Virus record (IMG/VR): IMGVR_UViG_3300037674_000146
Coordinates: 1-37,872 of that record
Length of the DNA stretch: 37,872 nucleotides
DNA from: a virus
Reading direction: 5' to 3' (one strand)
Positions 1 through 10,300 of the stretch are shown in pieces. Below the pieces are notes generated by a model. It was not told the DNA's origin. It was given only the letters and a program-made list of their open reading frames with translations, and searched no databases. Numbering within the stretch: position 1 is the first letter of the stretch; each line of letters starts with the position of its first letter. The position numbers and the translations under genes are program-made.

Positions 1-8
1 CAGCTAGT

Positions 9-104
9 ATGACTACTGTCATTCTTCTAAAATACCCTAAACCTCACGTAACAGTCTCGTCTTCCTCCCGTCATCATGTTACTCTTGAAGCAAGTGTAGG
101 CTAG
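9..104 (+). CDS. Candidate 31-residue protein, possibly 5'-truncated
   Basis: ATG at 9 is followed by 31 codons to TAG at 102-104. The frame is open to the left edge, so the true start may lie outside the window. The product begins MTTVILLKYPKPHVTV and is rich in beta-branched residues, Ser and His. Its stop lies inside the Shine-Dalgarno of the next gene (AGGAG at 103-107), which is the tight packing seen elsewhere in this arm. No family is recognised and no motif is visible. It could be the tail of a longer gene or a chance open frame; the spacing to the next gene is the main support. Confidence 0.35.
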   Translation: MTTVILLKYPKPHVTVSSSSRHHVTLEASVG

Positions 105-112
105 GAGATTTA

Positions 113-406
113 ATGGCAACATACGATAAAGGAGACTCAGTACGTGTAACAGCGAACTTCACCACTGATGGTACACTCGCTGACCCTACAGATAACGCTA
201 ATGATGTGACAATTACTTGGCGTAAACCTTCAGGTGGCACAGATGCCACTCCTGCGGCAACAAAAAGTTCAACAGGTGTATATTATGTTGATGTGACATT
301 AAATGAGGTTGGTACTCACACATTAAAATTTCAGGGCGATGAAGGTGTTATCGCCGCCGAAACGATTGAGTTAGAGGTAGCGAAGTCAATCTTCGATCAT
401 TCTTAA
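113..406 (+). CDS. Small Ig-like beta-sandwich virion protein
   Basis: 97-residue protein starting at an ATG with AGGAG 5 bases upstream. The sequence alternates polar and hydrophobic residues in strand-like segments (SVRVTANFT, DVTITWRKPSG, GVYYVDVTL, GTHTLKFQG), typical of a single immunoglobulin-like or fibronectin-like domain. No signal peptide or membrane segment is present. Similar small all-beta proteins with a YDKGDxVR opening occur beside terminase or head genes in many tailed phages, where they are taken as head or tail decoration proteins; that is family recollection, not a search. It lies 13 bases before the terminase and probably shares its transcript. Exact location in the virion is unknown. 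Confidence 0.6.
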   Translation: MATYDKGDSVRVTANFTTDGTLADPTDNANDVTITWRKPSGGTDATPAATKSSTGVYYVDVTLNEVGTHTLKFQGDEGVIAAETIELEVAKSIFDHS

Positions 407-419
407 CCCAAGAGGGACC

Positions 420-2138
420 ATGACTAATACTACGCATGAACAGCATGGCGGCAACGTCAGCAAAGTCAGGGGACAGAAGACTCGTGAATTGTTCCTTGAA
501 GGACTCGCGGAGCATGGAACTATCTCTAAGGCGTGTGCTATCGCTGGTGTCACCCGATCCGCTTACGATAAGTGGAGACAACGCATACCTGATTTCGCTG
601 AGAAAGCGGACTCCATCAGGGCGAAAGCGCTCGCTGACGGCGGTGTGGATAAGTGGGACGGCACTTTTCAAAGTTTCAGAAGTCACTATTTCGGGCACAT
701 GTCCCCTTGGTTCCATATCAAAGCCATCGAAGCGTACGAAAACACACCACCCGGAAACATCACCCTGATTCTCTGGCCGCCAGAACACGGCAAAACTACG
801 CTCGCCGAGGACTACTTCTGCTACAAACTGGCGACAAACCCCGAATTCAGGATCACCGTCGGATCTGAGGGACAAGACATGGCTCGCAAAATTCTTGGGC
901 GTATACGTAGCCGGATGGAACCTCATGGACCTTTCCCTAAATATGTAGCTAAATATGGACCTTTCGTACCTCAAAACCAGAGTGGTCGTAAAACTGCTCA
1001 AGCGTGGGGTGCTGATTATTTTAACGTATTTAAGAAGGCTCGTCACGATGAGCGTGATTATTCTATGGTTTCTTTAGGGTGGCGATCAAAGATCGCTGGT
1101 ACACGTACCGACCATCTACATATTGATGATATACAATCTCGTGTTTCTTTAAATTTGACTGAACAGATGTTCGAGATTTTCCGACAGGACTGGTTGACCC
1201 GTCCGGGTGAGAACGGTCGAACAAGTATTAATGGTACTCGTGTAGGTGAAGACGATTTTTATGAGCGTGTGATGAGGGAGATAGATCCAGATATTCTTTC
1301 TGTGATTAGATTCCCTGCGATCATTACTAATGATGATGGAGAACCTGAACCTTTATGGCCAGAGATGTTCTCTATGGATGCGCTTGATAGGATTAGACGC
1401 AAGGTTGGGGAAGAGGCATGGTCGCGTAACTATATGCAACAGCCGAGTTCTTCTGCTGAAGCTACGTTTGATGAGGAATCTATACAGAAATGTTTGAATC
1501 CTTTACGTTCTGTTAATCATCATCCACCAAAAAATTGTAGTGTTTATATAGGTGTAGACCCTGCTCTTGGTTCTAATAACTGTGTTATAGCGGCTACTCC
1601 GCATGAAGGGAAGTTAAAGATTCTTTTCATTCGTGAAGATGTGGGGCTTACCCGTAATGAGCAGATACTCGGCATTGTTGAAGAAGCTGTGCAGAGATGT
1701 GGACAAAATGGTTCATCTGTAACAGATGTTGTTATAGAAGCGATGGTGTTCCAAAAAGGTTTATCGCGTGATGAACGTCTTGTAGAAATGACAGAGCGTT
1801 ACGGGTTCCGTGTGAGGGAACATTTAACTGGTGTGAACAAATATGATGAATCTATTGGGGTACCATCAATGGCTTTATCGTTTATGCGTGAGGAAATGGA
1901 CATACCTTATGCGGATGATCCGTCTACACGCCATCAAGCTGATGAACTAATAAGACAGCTTAAAGCATGGCGGCCATTAAAACGCGGTACTAGACTAAGG
2001 CAGGATCAGGTCATGGCGCTCTGGTTTATATGGATACTATGGAGACAAAGGAAACAATCATATAGTGTGGACTCTTCACAATTCAACTTTAAAGGACTAC
2101 CGTGGAAGTCAAGTGTATCTAACAGTAAGGTTTATTAA
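420..2138 (+). CDS. terL: Terminase large subunit with N-terminal helix-turn-helix
   Basis: DNA-packaging motor ATPase and headful or end-cutting nuclease. The ATPase half shows Walker A WPPEHGKTT (residues 118-126, K124) and Walker B HLHIDD (231-236, D235/D236). The nuclease half shows the RNase H-like acidic set: D379 in YIGVDPALGS, E439 in VVIEA, and D528 in RQDQVMALWF. Length (572 aa) is normal for the family plus an N-terminal extension. That extension (about residues 19-70, TISKACAIAGVTRSAYDKW) looks like a homeodomain-type helix-turn-helix of the kind found in small terminase subunits, and no separate small subunit is seen next door. The first roughly 500 bases are clearly richer in GC than the rest of the gene. 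The stop overlaps the portal start by one base (TAATG). Confidence 0.95.
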   Translation: MTNTTHEQHGGNVSKVRGQKTRELFLEGLAEHGTISKACAIAGVTRSAYDKWRQRIPDFAEKADSIRAKALADGGVDKWDGTFQSFRSHYFGHMSPWFHIKAIEAYENTPPGNITLILWPPEHGKTTLAEDYFCYKLATNPEFRITVGSEGQDMARKILGRIRSRMEPHGPFPKYVAKYGPFVPQNQSGRKTAQAWGADYFNVFKKARHDERDYSMVSLGWRSKIAGTRTDHLHIDDIQSRVSLNLTEQMFEIFRQDWLTRPGENGRTSINGTRVGEDDFYERVMREIDPDILSVIRFPAIITNDDGEPEPLWPEMFSMDALDRIRRKVGEEAWSRNYMQQPSSSAEATFDEESIQKCLNPLRSVNHHPPKNCSVYIGVDPALGSNNCVIAATPHEGKLKILFIREDVGLTRNEQILGIVEEAVQRCGQNGSSVTDVVIEAMVFQKGLSRDERLVEMTERYGFRVREHLTGVNKYDESIGVPSMALSFMREEMDIPYADDPSTRHQADELIRQLKAWRPLKRGTRLRQDQVMALWFIWILWRQRKQSYSVDSSQFNFKGLPWKSSVSNSKVY

Positions 2139-3955
2139 TGTATACATTTGATGAAATTGTATCAATAATACGACAACGACAAGATGCACAAAGCCCTTTA
2201 TTGGATCGGATGCTTGAGGTAAAGGAAAGGTATAACGGTGAATATGTTATACCTCTTCCATCTATGGATGAAGAACCTGTTCTTCCACCATTAACCCCTG
2301 CTTTAATATCAGAAAACATTGATGCAATAGCTCAAAGAGCCGCATCAGTTATGCCTTTTATTGGATGTCCTGCTATAGATCAGTCGAAAGAACGTGGTAT
2401 TAGATCAAGAGAGTACGCAGATATACGCAGAAGAGCGTTATCTGCAACATGGTATTCATCTAAATATAAAATTAAAATGCGTCGTGCTTATCGGCATTTA
2501 GCTGGGTATGCCACATCGTGTTTAGTGGTAACACCAGATTTTGATAAAGGACTCCCACGTATCGATGTTCGTGATCCTCTTGGTGTTTATCCAGAACCTA
2601 AAGCGTATGAAGACGTAGACCCTCCACGCAACTGTGGTTTTATTTATGGCAAGTCAGGTGATTGGTTACGCGCGCATTACCCTGCTTCTAGAACTGAAAA
2701 CGGTGGTCCTGTAAATACAGATGAAACATCACGGCAAGAATTGTGGGATGTGTGTGAATGGGTAGATGAAGAACACATAGTTATCGGCATTATGGGACCG
2801 AGGTATCATCATTTCTTTGAGAACAATACTTATTCTAGACATAGTACACAGATCGAATTATCACGCGCACCTAACAAAGCAGGTATGCCCTGCATAATAA
2901 CTCCGGGTCGAGTCAGCTTAGATAAGATCGCTTCCTCAATATCGAATGTTGTAGGAATCGTGGATCTTATGTCAAAAATGATGGCGTTGGAAATAATGGC
3001 GCAAGAAAAAGCTATCTTCCCTGATAGGTATATAATAGGACGATCGGGTCAAGTGCCTATGATCGTCGGAGGTGAATGGAAAGACGGTCGTGAAGGCGAG
3101 GTGAATATACTCCTCGACGCAGAAGAAATAGGTGAATTAAGATCAACTCCTGATCCGAGTACAAATATTGCCATCGACAGATTGGAAAGAAATGCTCGTA
3201 TTTCAACAGGAACCGTTCCCCAGATTGGTGGAGAAACTTATGGAGCGCTCCGTACCGGTAGAGGAATCGATTCCCTTATGGGCGCGGCGCTTGATCCGCG
3301 CATCCAAGAGATGCAAGAGATTATGGAGGCTCATCTTCCTCATTTGAACGAATGTTTATTCGCTTCTTATAAAGGTTATTTTGGTAACAAAAAGTTCTCT
3401 ATGTTCACTGGTTACGCTGGGGATTTGGGTCAAGTAGAATTCACTCCAAACGAACATTTTGAGACATATGATAATGTGGTTTCATACTCAATCCCCGGCG
3501 CAGACATTCAAGGAACGACAATTCAATTAGGTCAGTTGCTTGGAATGAAAGGGATCAGTCTTCGCACCTTCCGTACTAAGCACCCATTTATTGAGGATGC
3601 TGAAGCTGAAGGACGTAGGGTGGATGAAGAGCTTTTAGAAGAAGCAGTAATGCAAGCGATACAACAGCAAGCATTATCTGGACAGCTACCAGTTGTTTAT
3701 GTCTCTAAAATAGAAAAGCACCGAAAGAAAGGGCTGGATATTTTTGAAGCTATAGAACAAGCTGATCGTGAAATCCGTGAAGAACAAGCGGCGATAGCTC
3801 CTCCACCTCAAGAGGGTCAAATGATGGCACCTGAAGAAGCGATGGGAATGGCGGCTGGACCAGAAGGATTAGGGCAACCTCCAGCTGAACAACCTACCGA
3901 AGCATTTTCTCCGGGAGCTGTACAAGAGTTAGCTAGTGCATTAAGGACTGGCTGA
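2138..3955 (+). CDS. Portal protein
   Basis: 605-residue protein directly after the terminase, the usual place for the portal, the dodecameric ring through which DNA enters and leaves the head. The N-terminal half has the mix of YNGEYVIPLP, repeated Arg/Tyr-rich helices (about 100-130, RREYADIRRRALSATWY-like) and a beta-rich clip region seen in podovirus-type portals. The C-terminus (about 540-605) is low-complexity and rich in Glu, Gln, Pro, Ala and Met, which fits a disordered tail inside the head. Start and stop each overlap the neighbours by one base, so translation is coupled. The call rests on position, length and general pattern, since portals share little motif sequence. Confidence 0.8.
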   Translation: MYTFDEIVSIIRQRQDAQSPLLDRMLEVKERYNGEYVIPLPSMDEEPVLPPLTPALISENIDAIAQRAASVMPFIGCPAIDQSKERGIRSREYADIRRRALSATWYSSKYKIKMRRAYRHLAGYATSCLVVTPDFDKGLPRIDVRDPLGVYPEPKAYEDVDPPRNCGFIYGKSGDWLRAHYPASRTENGGPVNTDETSRQELWDVCEWVDEEHIVIGIMGPRYHHFFENNTYSRHSTQIELSRAPNKAGMPCIITPGRVSLDKIASSISNVVGIVDLMSKMMALEIMAQEKAIFPDRYIIGRSGQVPMIVGGEWKDGREGEVNILLDAEEIGELRSTPDPSTNIAIDRLERNARISTGTVPQIGGETYGALRTGRGIDSLMGAALDPRIQEMQEIMEAHLPHLNECLFASYKGYFGNKKFSMFTGYAGDLGQVEFTPNEHFETYDNVVSYSIPGADIQGTTIQLGQLLGMKGISLRTFRTKHPFIEDAEAEGRRVDEELLEEAVMQAIQQQALSGQLPVVYVSKIEKHRKKGLDIFEAIEQADREIREEQAAIAPPPQEGQMMAPEEAMGMAAGPEGLGQPPAEQPTEAFSPGAVQELASALRTG

Positions 3956-4335
3956 TGGTCAGAGCTAAAAAGAATCTTCCTGTTAAAACAACACCAATGG
4001 CGGCTGGTGCTGATTATGGTGAAGTTCAAACAAATGAAGGGTTGATTAAAGATATAGGTATGCCGGATATGTCGGAACCTACTCTTGGGGCTACTGCACC
4101 TACAGAACAAATGGCTACTGCTAATCCTTTAGAAGCGGCGAAAAACTTTCAAAATACTGTAACGCCTTTAACAGAAAAGGGATCGTTTATAAGATCACAA
4201 CCTCAAGGATTTGTTATTGATGAAAAAACTAGAGCCGCGGCTTTTTTAAGTGACTTAGCGGAACATGTTGCTGATCCTGCTGTCAGAATGGCGGCAGATG
4301 ATTTGAAAGACCATTTACGTAATGGTCAATTCTAG
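3955..4335 (+). CDS. Hypothetical virion-arm protein, 126 aa
   Basis: Small protein between portal and the giant virion gene. It has a basic N-terminus (MVRAKKNLPVK), a Gly/Met/Thr-rich middle without clear secondary structure, and a helical C-terminal segment from about residue 85 (AAAFLSDLAEHVADPAVRMAADDLKDHL). No catalytic motif, membrane segment or cysteine pair is visible. It starts with a TGATG overlap on the portal stop and its last 14 bases overlap the giant gene. A role in head assembly or as a minor head protein is suggested only by its place. No family is recognised. Confidence 0.75.
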   Translation: MVRAKKNLPVKTTPMAAGADYGEVQTNEGLIKDIGMPDMSEPTLGATAPTEQMATANPLEAAKNFQNTVTPLTEKGSFIRSQPQGFVIDEKTRAAAFLSDLAEHVADPAVRMAADDLKDHLRNGQF

Positions 4336-7300
4336 ATTCAACCCTGTTACATCAAGTAACCGAAACTGGGGGCGAGAAGATAATCTCAACTCGATTATGT
4401 ATGGGGAGAATTTTGCTACGCTCATGCGAAGCGGCGCAGGTAGATTCATACAAGGACCAGATCTTTCTAAGCAGTTAGTTGAGTTAGCTAGTAGCAATAT
4501 TTCTATAGATCAACAGCTTGAAACTCTTTACACAGCTAACGATCAAATCTATTTAAGGCAACAGGTAGAGAATTTTAAGATGGTACCTAAAGTTTTTCAG
4601 CCTTCTGAATTTGCTAATCTTCCACCGTCTACTCAACAAATGATGCTGGGTGCTGGTTACGAGTTGCCTGATGAAAAAGCAGATGATCGTTCTTGGTGGA
4701 AACGGGCTTTAACTTGGGATATTCCTTTAAATCCTTTTGACAATTATTTGGATGACAGAAGTTGGGGTACCCCTCTTGCTATACCAAAAGCTTTGGCGCT
4801 CCCAGTTAGAGCTGTTGGTGCTGGTTTGGGTGCTGTAGGTTCAGCTCTTTGGGAAGGTGTTGAGAAAAGCTACCGATCTGGTATGCGTTTCGGTAGAAGT
4901 TTACTTTACTTAGAAGAGCTTGGTGCTAACTCTATGTTTAAACCTCCGAAATGGAGAGAAGCATGGAACCACACCCGTGTACAAAATGATTCCTACAGCA
5001 AAGACACTATTGCTAATGCTATAGATTTAGTGGGTCCAGAAAGAACAAAGCTTTTAAGAATGTATTTGGCTGATGGGACTAATGCGGTCGGTGAATATTT
5101 CCAAGATGACATGGAAGCACGGGGCAGACCAACAGAAGATGCAATAACTTTATATGAGAATTGGTATGAGTCTTTAGCTAGAGAAGACAGTCAAGAAGCA
5201 TTAGCTGTTTTACAGTCAAACAAATTGGACATGTTCAATGGCTCAATGAGGATGCACAACAAGTATCTGCCTTTCATGCCAGACGCGGCACCTGATAGCA
5301 AGTATGGCAAAGCGGTAGGTACAGCTGGATCTTTAACAGCAGGGATCATGCTTGATCCGGCAACATGGCTACTTGGACCAGCGTTTTCTGCGGCGAAACT
5401 AACCAAACTGGGTATACGCAATGCTGATGCTTGGAAGACAATAGATTTAGCTGAACAGTATTCGAGAATAGTCCGAGCGCATGGTGGGAAAATACCTAAA
5501 GAAGAAATGGCGAGGCTCGCAAACACTCACGAAGAATTGATGAAGGACTGGTCAAGAAGCCATAAAGGGTTACGTGCAGTTGGTTTATTAAATCCTTTAA
5601 TCAGAATGAACGCTAACGCTAGAAACAGGTTCATAGATAAAGTTAATGAAACTTTCGGTAGGCTTAATAAAACAGAAGACGCTCGGATAGCTATTCGTGA
5701 CGAACTGGGTGTAGATGCGACTTACGCAAAGGTAGAAGAAGAATTACTTAAGAGGCACCCTGATCTAGCAGGTGTTGATGCAGATGCGTTGCTTGAAGAG
5801 TTCACTAGATTAATTCCGGGAATGGATCAAGGGCTTCAGTCAATGATTGAATACAACTTGAAAGTTCGGTTGGATGATGGTTGGGTAACTGCTACTGGGG
5901 AAAAAGTAAAGCCACAAGATTTGTCAACATTTGATGGTTTTTGGAATTTCCTTAAAGATGATTTAGGTGCTAGAGCGTTGACATCAAAAATGGGTGGTGT
6001 TGACCCTGATGCAATATTCATTCCTCGTTTAACTTCCAGAGGTAAATCTTGGCAACGAGTAAAAACTTTAATGAACCAAACTGTTGACCACGGCAATAAA
6101 CCTCATAACGATATAACTGCTGGTGTTGCACGATTGTCTGGAGAATTTTTAGAAAGCCAAGATAATACGCTTCATGCTTTAATGCTAGAAGATATTGATA
6201 ATGGGGTTATCAAGTTATCAAGAGAGATCAGTCAAGAAGAGTTAGGTTCATTACTTAAGGTCGCTGATATGGATGAACGGGCTTCAATGGCGAACATGAT
6301 GAAGCCCACAGGTTTCACATTAGATGATGTAACTATAATCTCAGAGCATCAACAAAAGTTATTAACAGAAGGCACAGTCTTTAAACGGCTTGTAGACGAA
6401 GGTGAAGTTAGCGACTTATTAAATTATTACAAAGGTGACGGTCGCATAATTGATGAGACGGGAAAAGTTAGATACGTCCAAAAAGGTGACGTTATTCCTA
6501 AAGGATGGTGGAGAGCTGGAAGAAACTATTACACAGACAACATACCGCCTGTTGGAAGTTTCAATGCAGAAGTAGGGTTAGCTGAAAAGTTAAAAGTCTT
6601 TAGTTTAGCAACAGCTACATCAATGGCTTATTATCCTGCGAAGTTTGCAAGATCTTTAATCACATATGTTCCTAAAGCCGGTCACTTAGACCGCGTTGAT
6701 TCTCTTACTTCCATCTCAGAATTTAAAGCTCTTGTAAGTATGGGTTCTTTAGCTCACATGCCAAGAGCGCAAATCAATAGTTATATACGCAAGTACATTA
6801 CAGGTAATGAAGCAGAACGTTGGATAGTAACAAGCGAATTTCTTTTAGATTTTGTTGGGCGATCAGGTATCCTGCTACACGCAGGTGATGATGTAACACA
6901 ATTCGTTGACAGATTCATACGGCATGGAAGCCACCATTATGATGTTCTAAGACAAGACGGTGTAAGCCTATTCGGGATGAAAGCACCTAGAGGTATTTTT
7001 GTCAGCGAAATGAACTTAGCGCAAATGTCACGAATGAACGTGATCCCTAACTATAGGGAATTAGCGGCTGTAGCCAAATATATAAATATGTATAAGAGGT
7101 TCGGATGGGCGACTCCTATTCCTTGGATAGATAAATGGATGGGAAGAGTTTGGCGACCAGCAGTTCTATTACGGTTAGGTTACGTTGCACGTAACGGTGG
7201 AGAAGAGTTGTTCTCATGGATGCTTCGTGAAGGTCCGGGAAGTTACGTTAAGAATAAATTGGGTAGAACAGCGGCAGGTAAGGTCATTGTTTGGGATGAG

Positions 7301-10300
7301 TACGGTCGCAAGATGCTTAAGAACATTGACGAATTGTCCGACGCAGATCACCGTCTTTTAATAGGTAAACCATTCGGCAGGATATTGCGCGCTGTGAATG
7401 AGATCGGTGGTGCTGGTGATTATGCTATTACACGTAAGGCTTTAGGTAATGTTCTTGAGAAACAAGGAATGGCTTGGGGTTTTCAAGATGACGCTACTAG
7501 ATTAGCGGCGTTTGAATTTGAGCGAGCCAGAATATTACGTGAGGATTTAGGCACAATAACCAAATCAGCTAGGTTTATACAGTCGTGGGCGCATGGTAAG
7601 AGCAGTTATGTTAGTAGGCTTATTAGTAGAGGGGCGCGTAATGTTGGTTTGCCAACCAAACAGGATTTAGCGCAAAACTTGTTGATGCGTATGGATGCTG
7701 ACGCAGAGGCAAGATTAGCTAACATAAAAATTGCTTTAAGTCAGCCAACAATGATGGATGCTGTAGCTAAAGACATACTGAACACACATGACACTTATCT
7801 TAATTTCACTAAAAATTCTTTAGATAACGCTATGCGCGATGCAGGTTTCGGGCAGACACTTTCACAGTTGGTAAAACTCCCTATGAATTATTCAACGACT
7901 CGACTAAGAGTAGTTGAGAACAATCCCGGAAAGTCCCCAGATTACATATTGGCTTTAGCTCAGTCCGCGGAAATACATTCAGAAGATGACGGTGTTATAG
8001 CGGCGATGCACGTATTAAATCATTTTGTGAATCCTGAAGACGAAGCGAGATTAGCTCCGCTTATCAATGAGCTGATCGCACAGTTGCCTACTCAAGGACA
8101 GAGAGAGTTTCATGTAGGCAGAGCGGAGATACCTGCACGGCATGTGTCTGCTTCTAAGGGTGGGATTATCCCAGCGGAGGGAGCTGAAATAACAGATCAG
8201 GCGTTGCAGGCGGCTAAAGAAGCTGAACCTATAACTGTGATGATTACTGGGCAAAGGTTTTGGAAACAAACTAGTGAGATAGATCCAGCCACAGGCAAAA
8301 AAATTATTGATCCGGGAACAGGCAGAACAAAAATGGTTCGCGCTATGTCTGAACAGGATGAAGCACGAATCAAAAAAGCGATAGATGATTCTTTAGCCCA
8401 GTTACCTCCGGGATCTACTGTGCGTGTGGGTGGAGCCGCCGGTGTGGATTCGTATGCAGAAGATGTGGCTAACAGGTTAGGTTTGAATGTAGAGCAATAT
8501 TACATTCCAGAATCTAGAGGTTCTCATATTGCAAAAGGAAGCAAGCATCCTGAATCTTGGGACAAGGTGACTGGTGCTGGTGCTAAAGCTGGTCCTATTA
8601 GGAATAAGAGAATGCTTGAAGGTCGTCCGGTTGAGGGAGGGGAGAGAGGACTCCCTGATAGGACTTGGGCGTTTCATAGTGGTAAGGGGTTTGAAACTCA
8701 AGAGGCTGACAAAACTTTAGATATTGGTAAACGTAGTTTTATATTAAATAAAATTAAGGGTCTTGGCAAAGATTCGGGAAGTCCTTTAAAAGTTGCGTAT
8801 CTTCCGTTTGCCGCTTTCAGAAAAATGAGCGGAATGGATAATCCCGAAGCATTACTGAATCAAGTAATCGCAATTAAATCAGGCGATCAAACTGTTTTAG
8901 TTCGTATAACAGGCGCTCAAACTCGTCAGGGTGAAGAAATCGCTCAACTTATGCACCCTACTCATAATACACTTGTAAGCCCTTACTTCGCAAAGGAAAT
9001 GAAAAAGCCGAAGAACTGGGTTAAGAAAGGTTCTGTACTAGATGACAACATTAAAGGTTGGGATCCTAATTTTCCAGATGGTGGACCAAGGGCAGTAGAG
9101 TTACGATTCGAGTACATCAGTCCACAAACCAACCCAGCTGAAGTACAAGCTGGATTGAAATGGGAGGGTGGGACTGCTGATGCTATGCACTCATCATTAT
9201 CAGCAGGAGTGAAAATAGATACGCAAGCTAACTTTGGTAAACCGGAAATCGCTGGCGCTGAAGAACTTGCAGAAGTATCTGCTTACAACAAAGCTAAAGG
9301 TGACGCTTCACGAAGAGCATCTAGAGATTACGATGAGGTTACAGAAAATGGTGTGACTCGTTTAACTGTTTACGATAGTTCAACAGCCACGAAAGCAGAG
9401 GACATACCTGCTATTCCGGGTATTGAATCTAAAACTCCGATGCAGTCATTACTTTCGTTTGTAGAGGCGTTACCTCCAAGAGTGAGGCGTGTGTTACAAA
9501 ACAATCTTAATGAAGCTTCAGCCGTTGGTGGTAAGTGGGAAGAGTTAGTAAACAGTGTCCTTTCATATATTCCTTATAGGGTTCGTCATTTATGGCACGA
9601 TATTTTGATGCCACCTGTGGATGGTGTTATCAGATCGCCTCGCTATCTTGAAGTGTTTAGAAAAGAAACAATAGAAGCGTTGGGTATTAAAGGGAGTGAT
9701 TTAGGAGCGGCGCTTCCTTCACGTACCGCAAGAACTTTCGGTAGGCAAGTACGCGATTTCAGTGGCAGTTCCGTTTTTGAACCCGGAATGGCACAAAATT
9801 TTCCAATGAATTTTGATTACGGTCAAGCAGGTGCTTTACCTAAAGCCACTCATATAACATCGGATGATACTTTTACAGCAATTTTAGATGGGCAACGCAC
9901 AGCGACTACACGCAAAGACATTCAAGTGGAAGGTGTGAAAGTTGGTGACTATTTAAAGTTCACTAAAACAAAACACGGGGTGCCGTCAGAACCTATTTAT
10001 GTTCGTGTCACAGGAGTTCGTAAAACAGATACTTTAACTCCTGAAGAATGGGCGTTGCCTGAAGGGTACAGTCCTAAAGCCGCCGCCGAAAATTGGACAC
10101 CAAGTCCTGCACAGTTATATAAAGAACGACGTATGAGCCATGAAGACATGGTTAAACACTTTAAAAGCGGAAAAGCAACTGCAAAAGAATGGCGTGAACT
10201 TGACGATGAGGCTTTAGAACTTTTCTCTAAAATAGGGATAGCAGTTCCGGCAAGCAGACCAGCGAAAATATATGGGTACAAAGGTGGACCTTATGGCGAA

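Noticed and set aside
9-112. Left edge as a packaging end or terminal repeat
   Set aside because: No copy of this stretch was noticed elsewhere in the window and the other genome end is not included, so it cannot be judged.
348-1046. Long reverse-strand frame opposite the terminase start
   Set aside because: It is an antisense shadow of the terminase, which has full motifs in this stretch; the high GC of this part makes long antisense frames likely.
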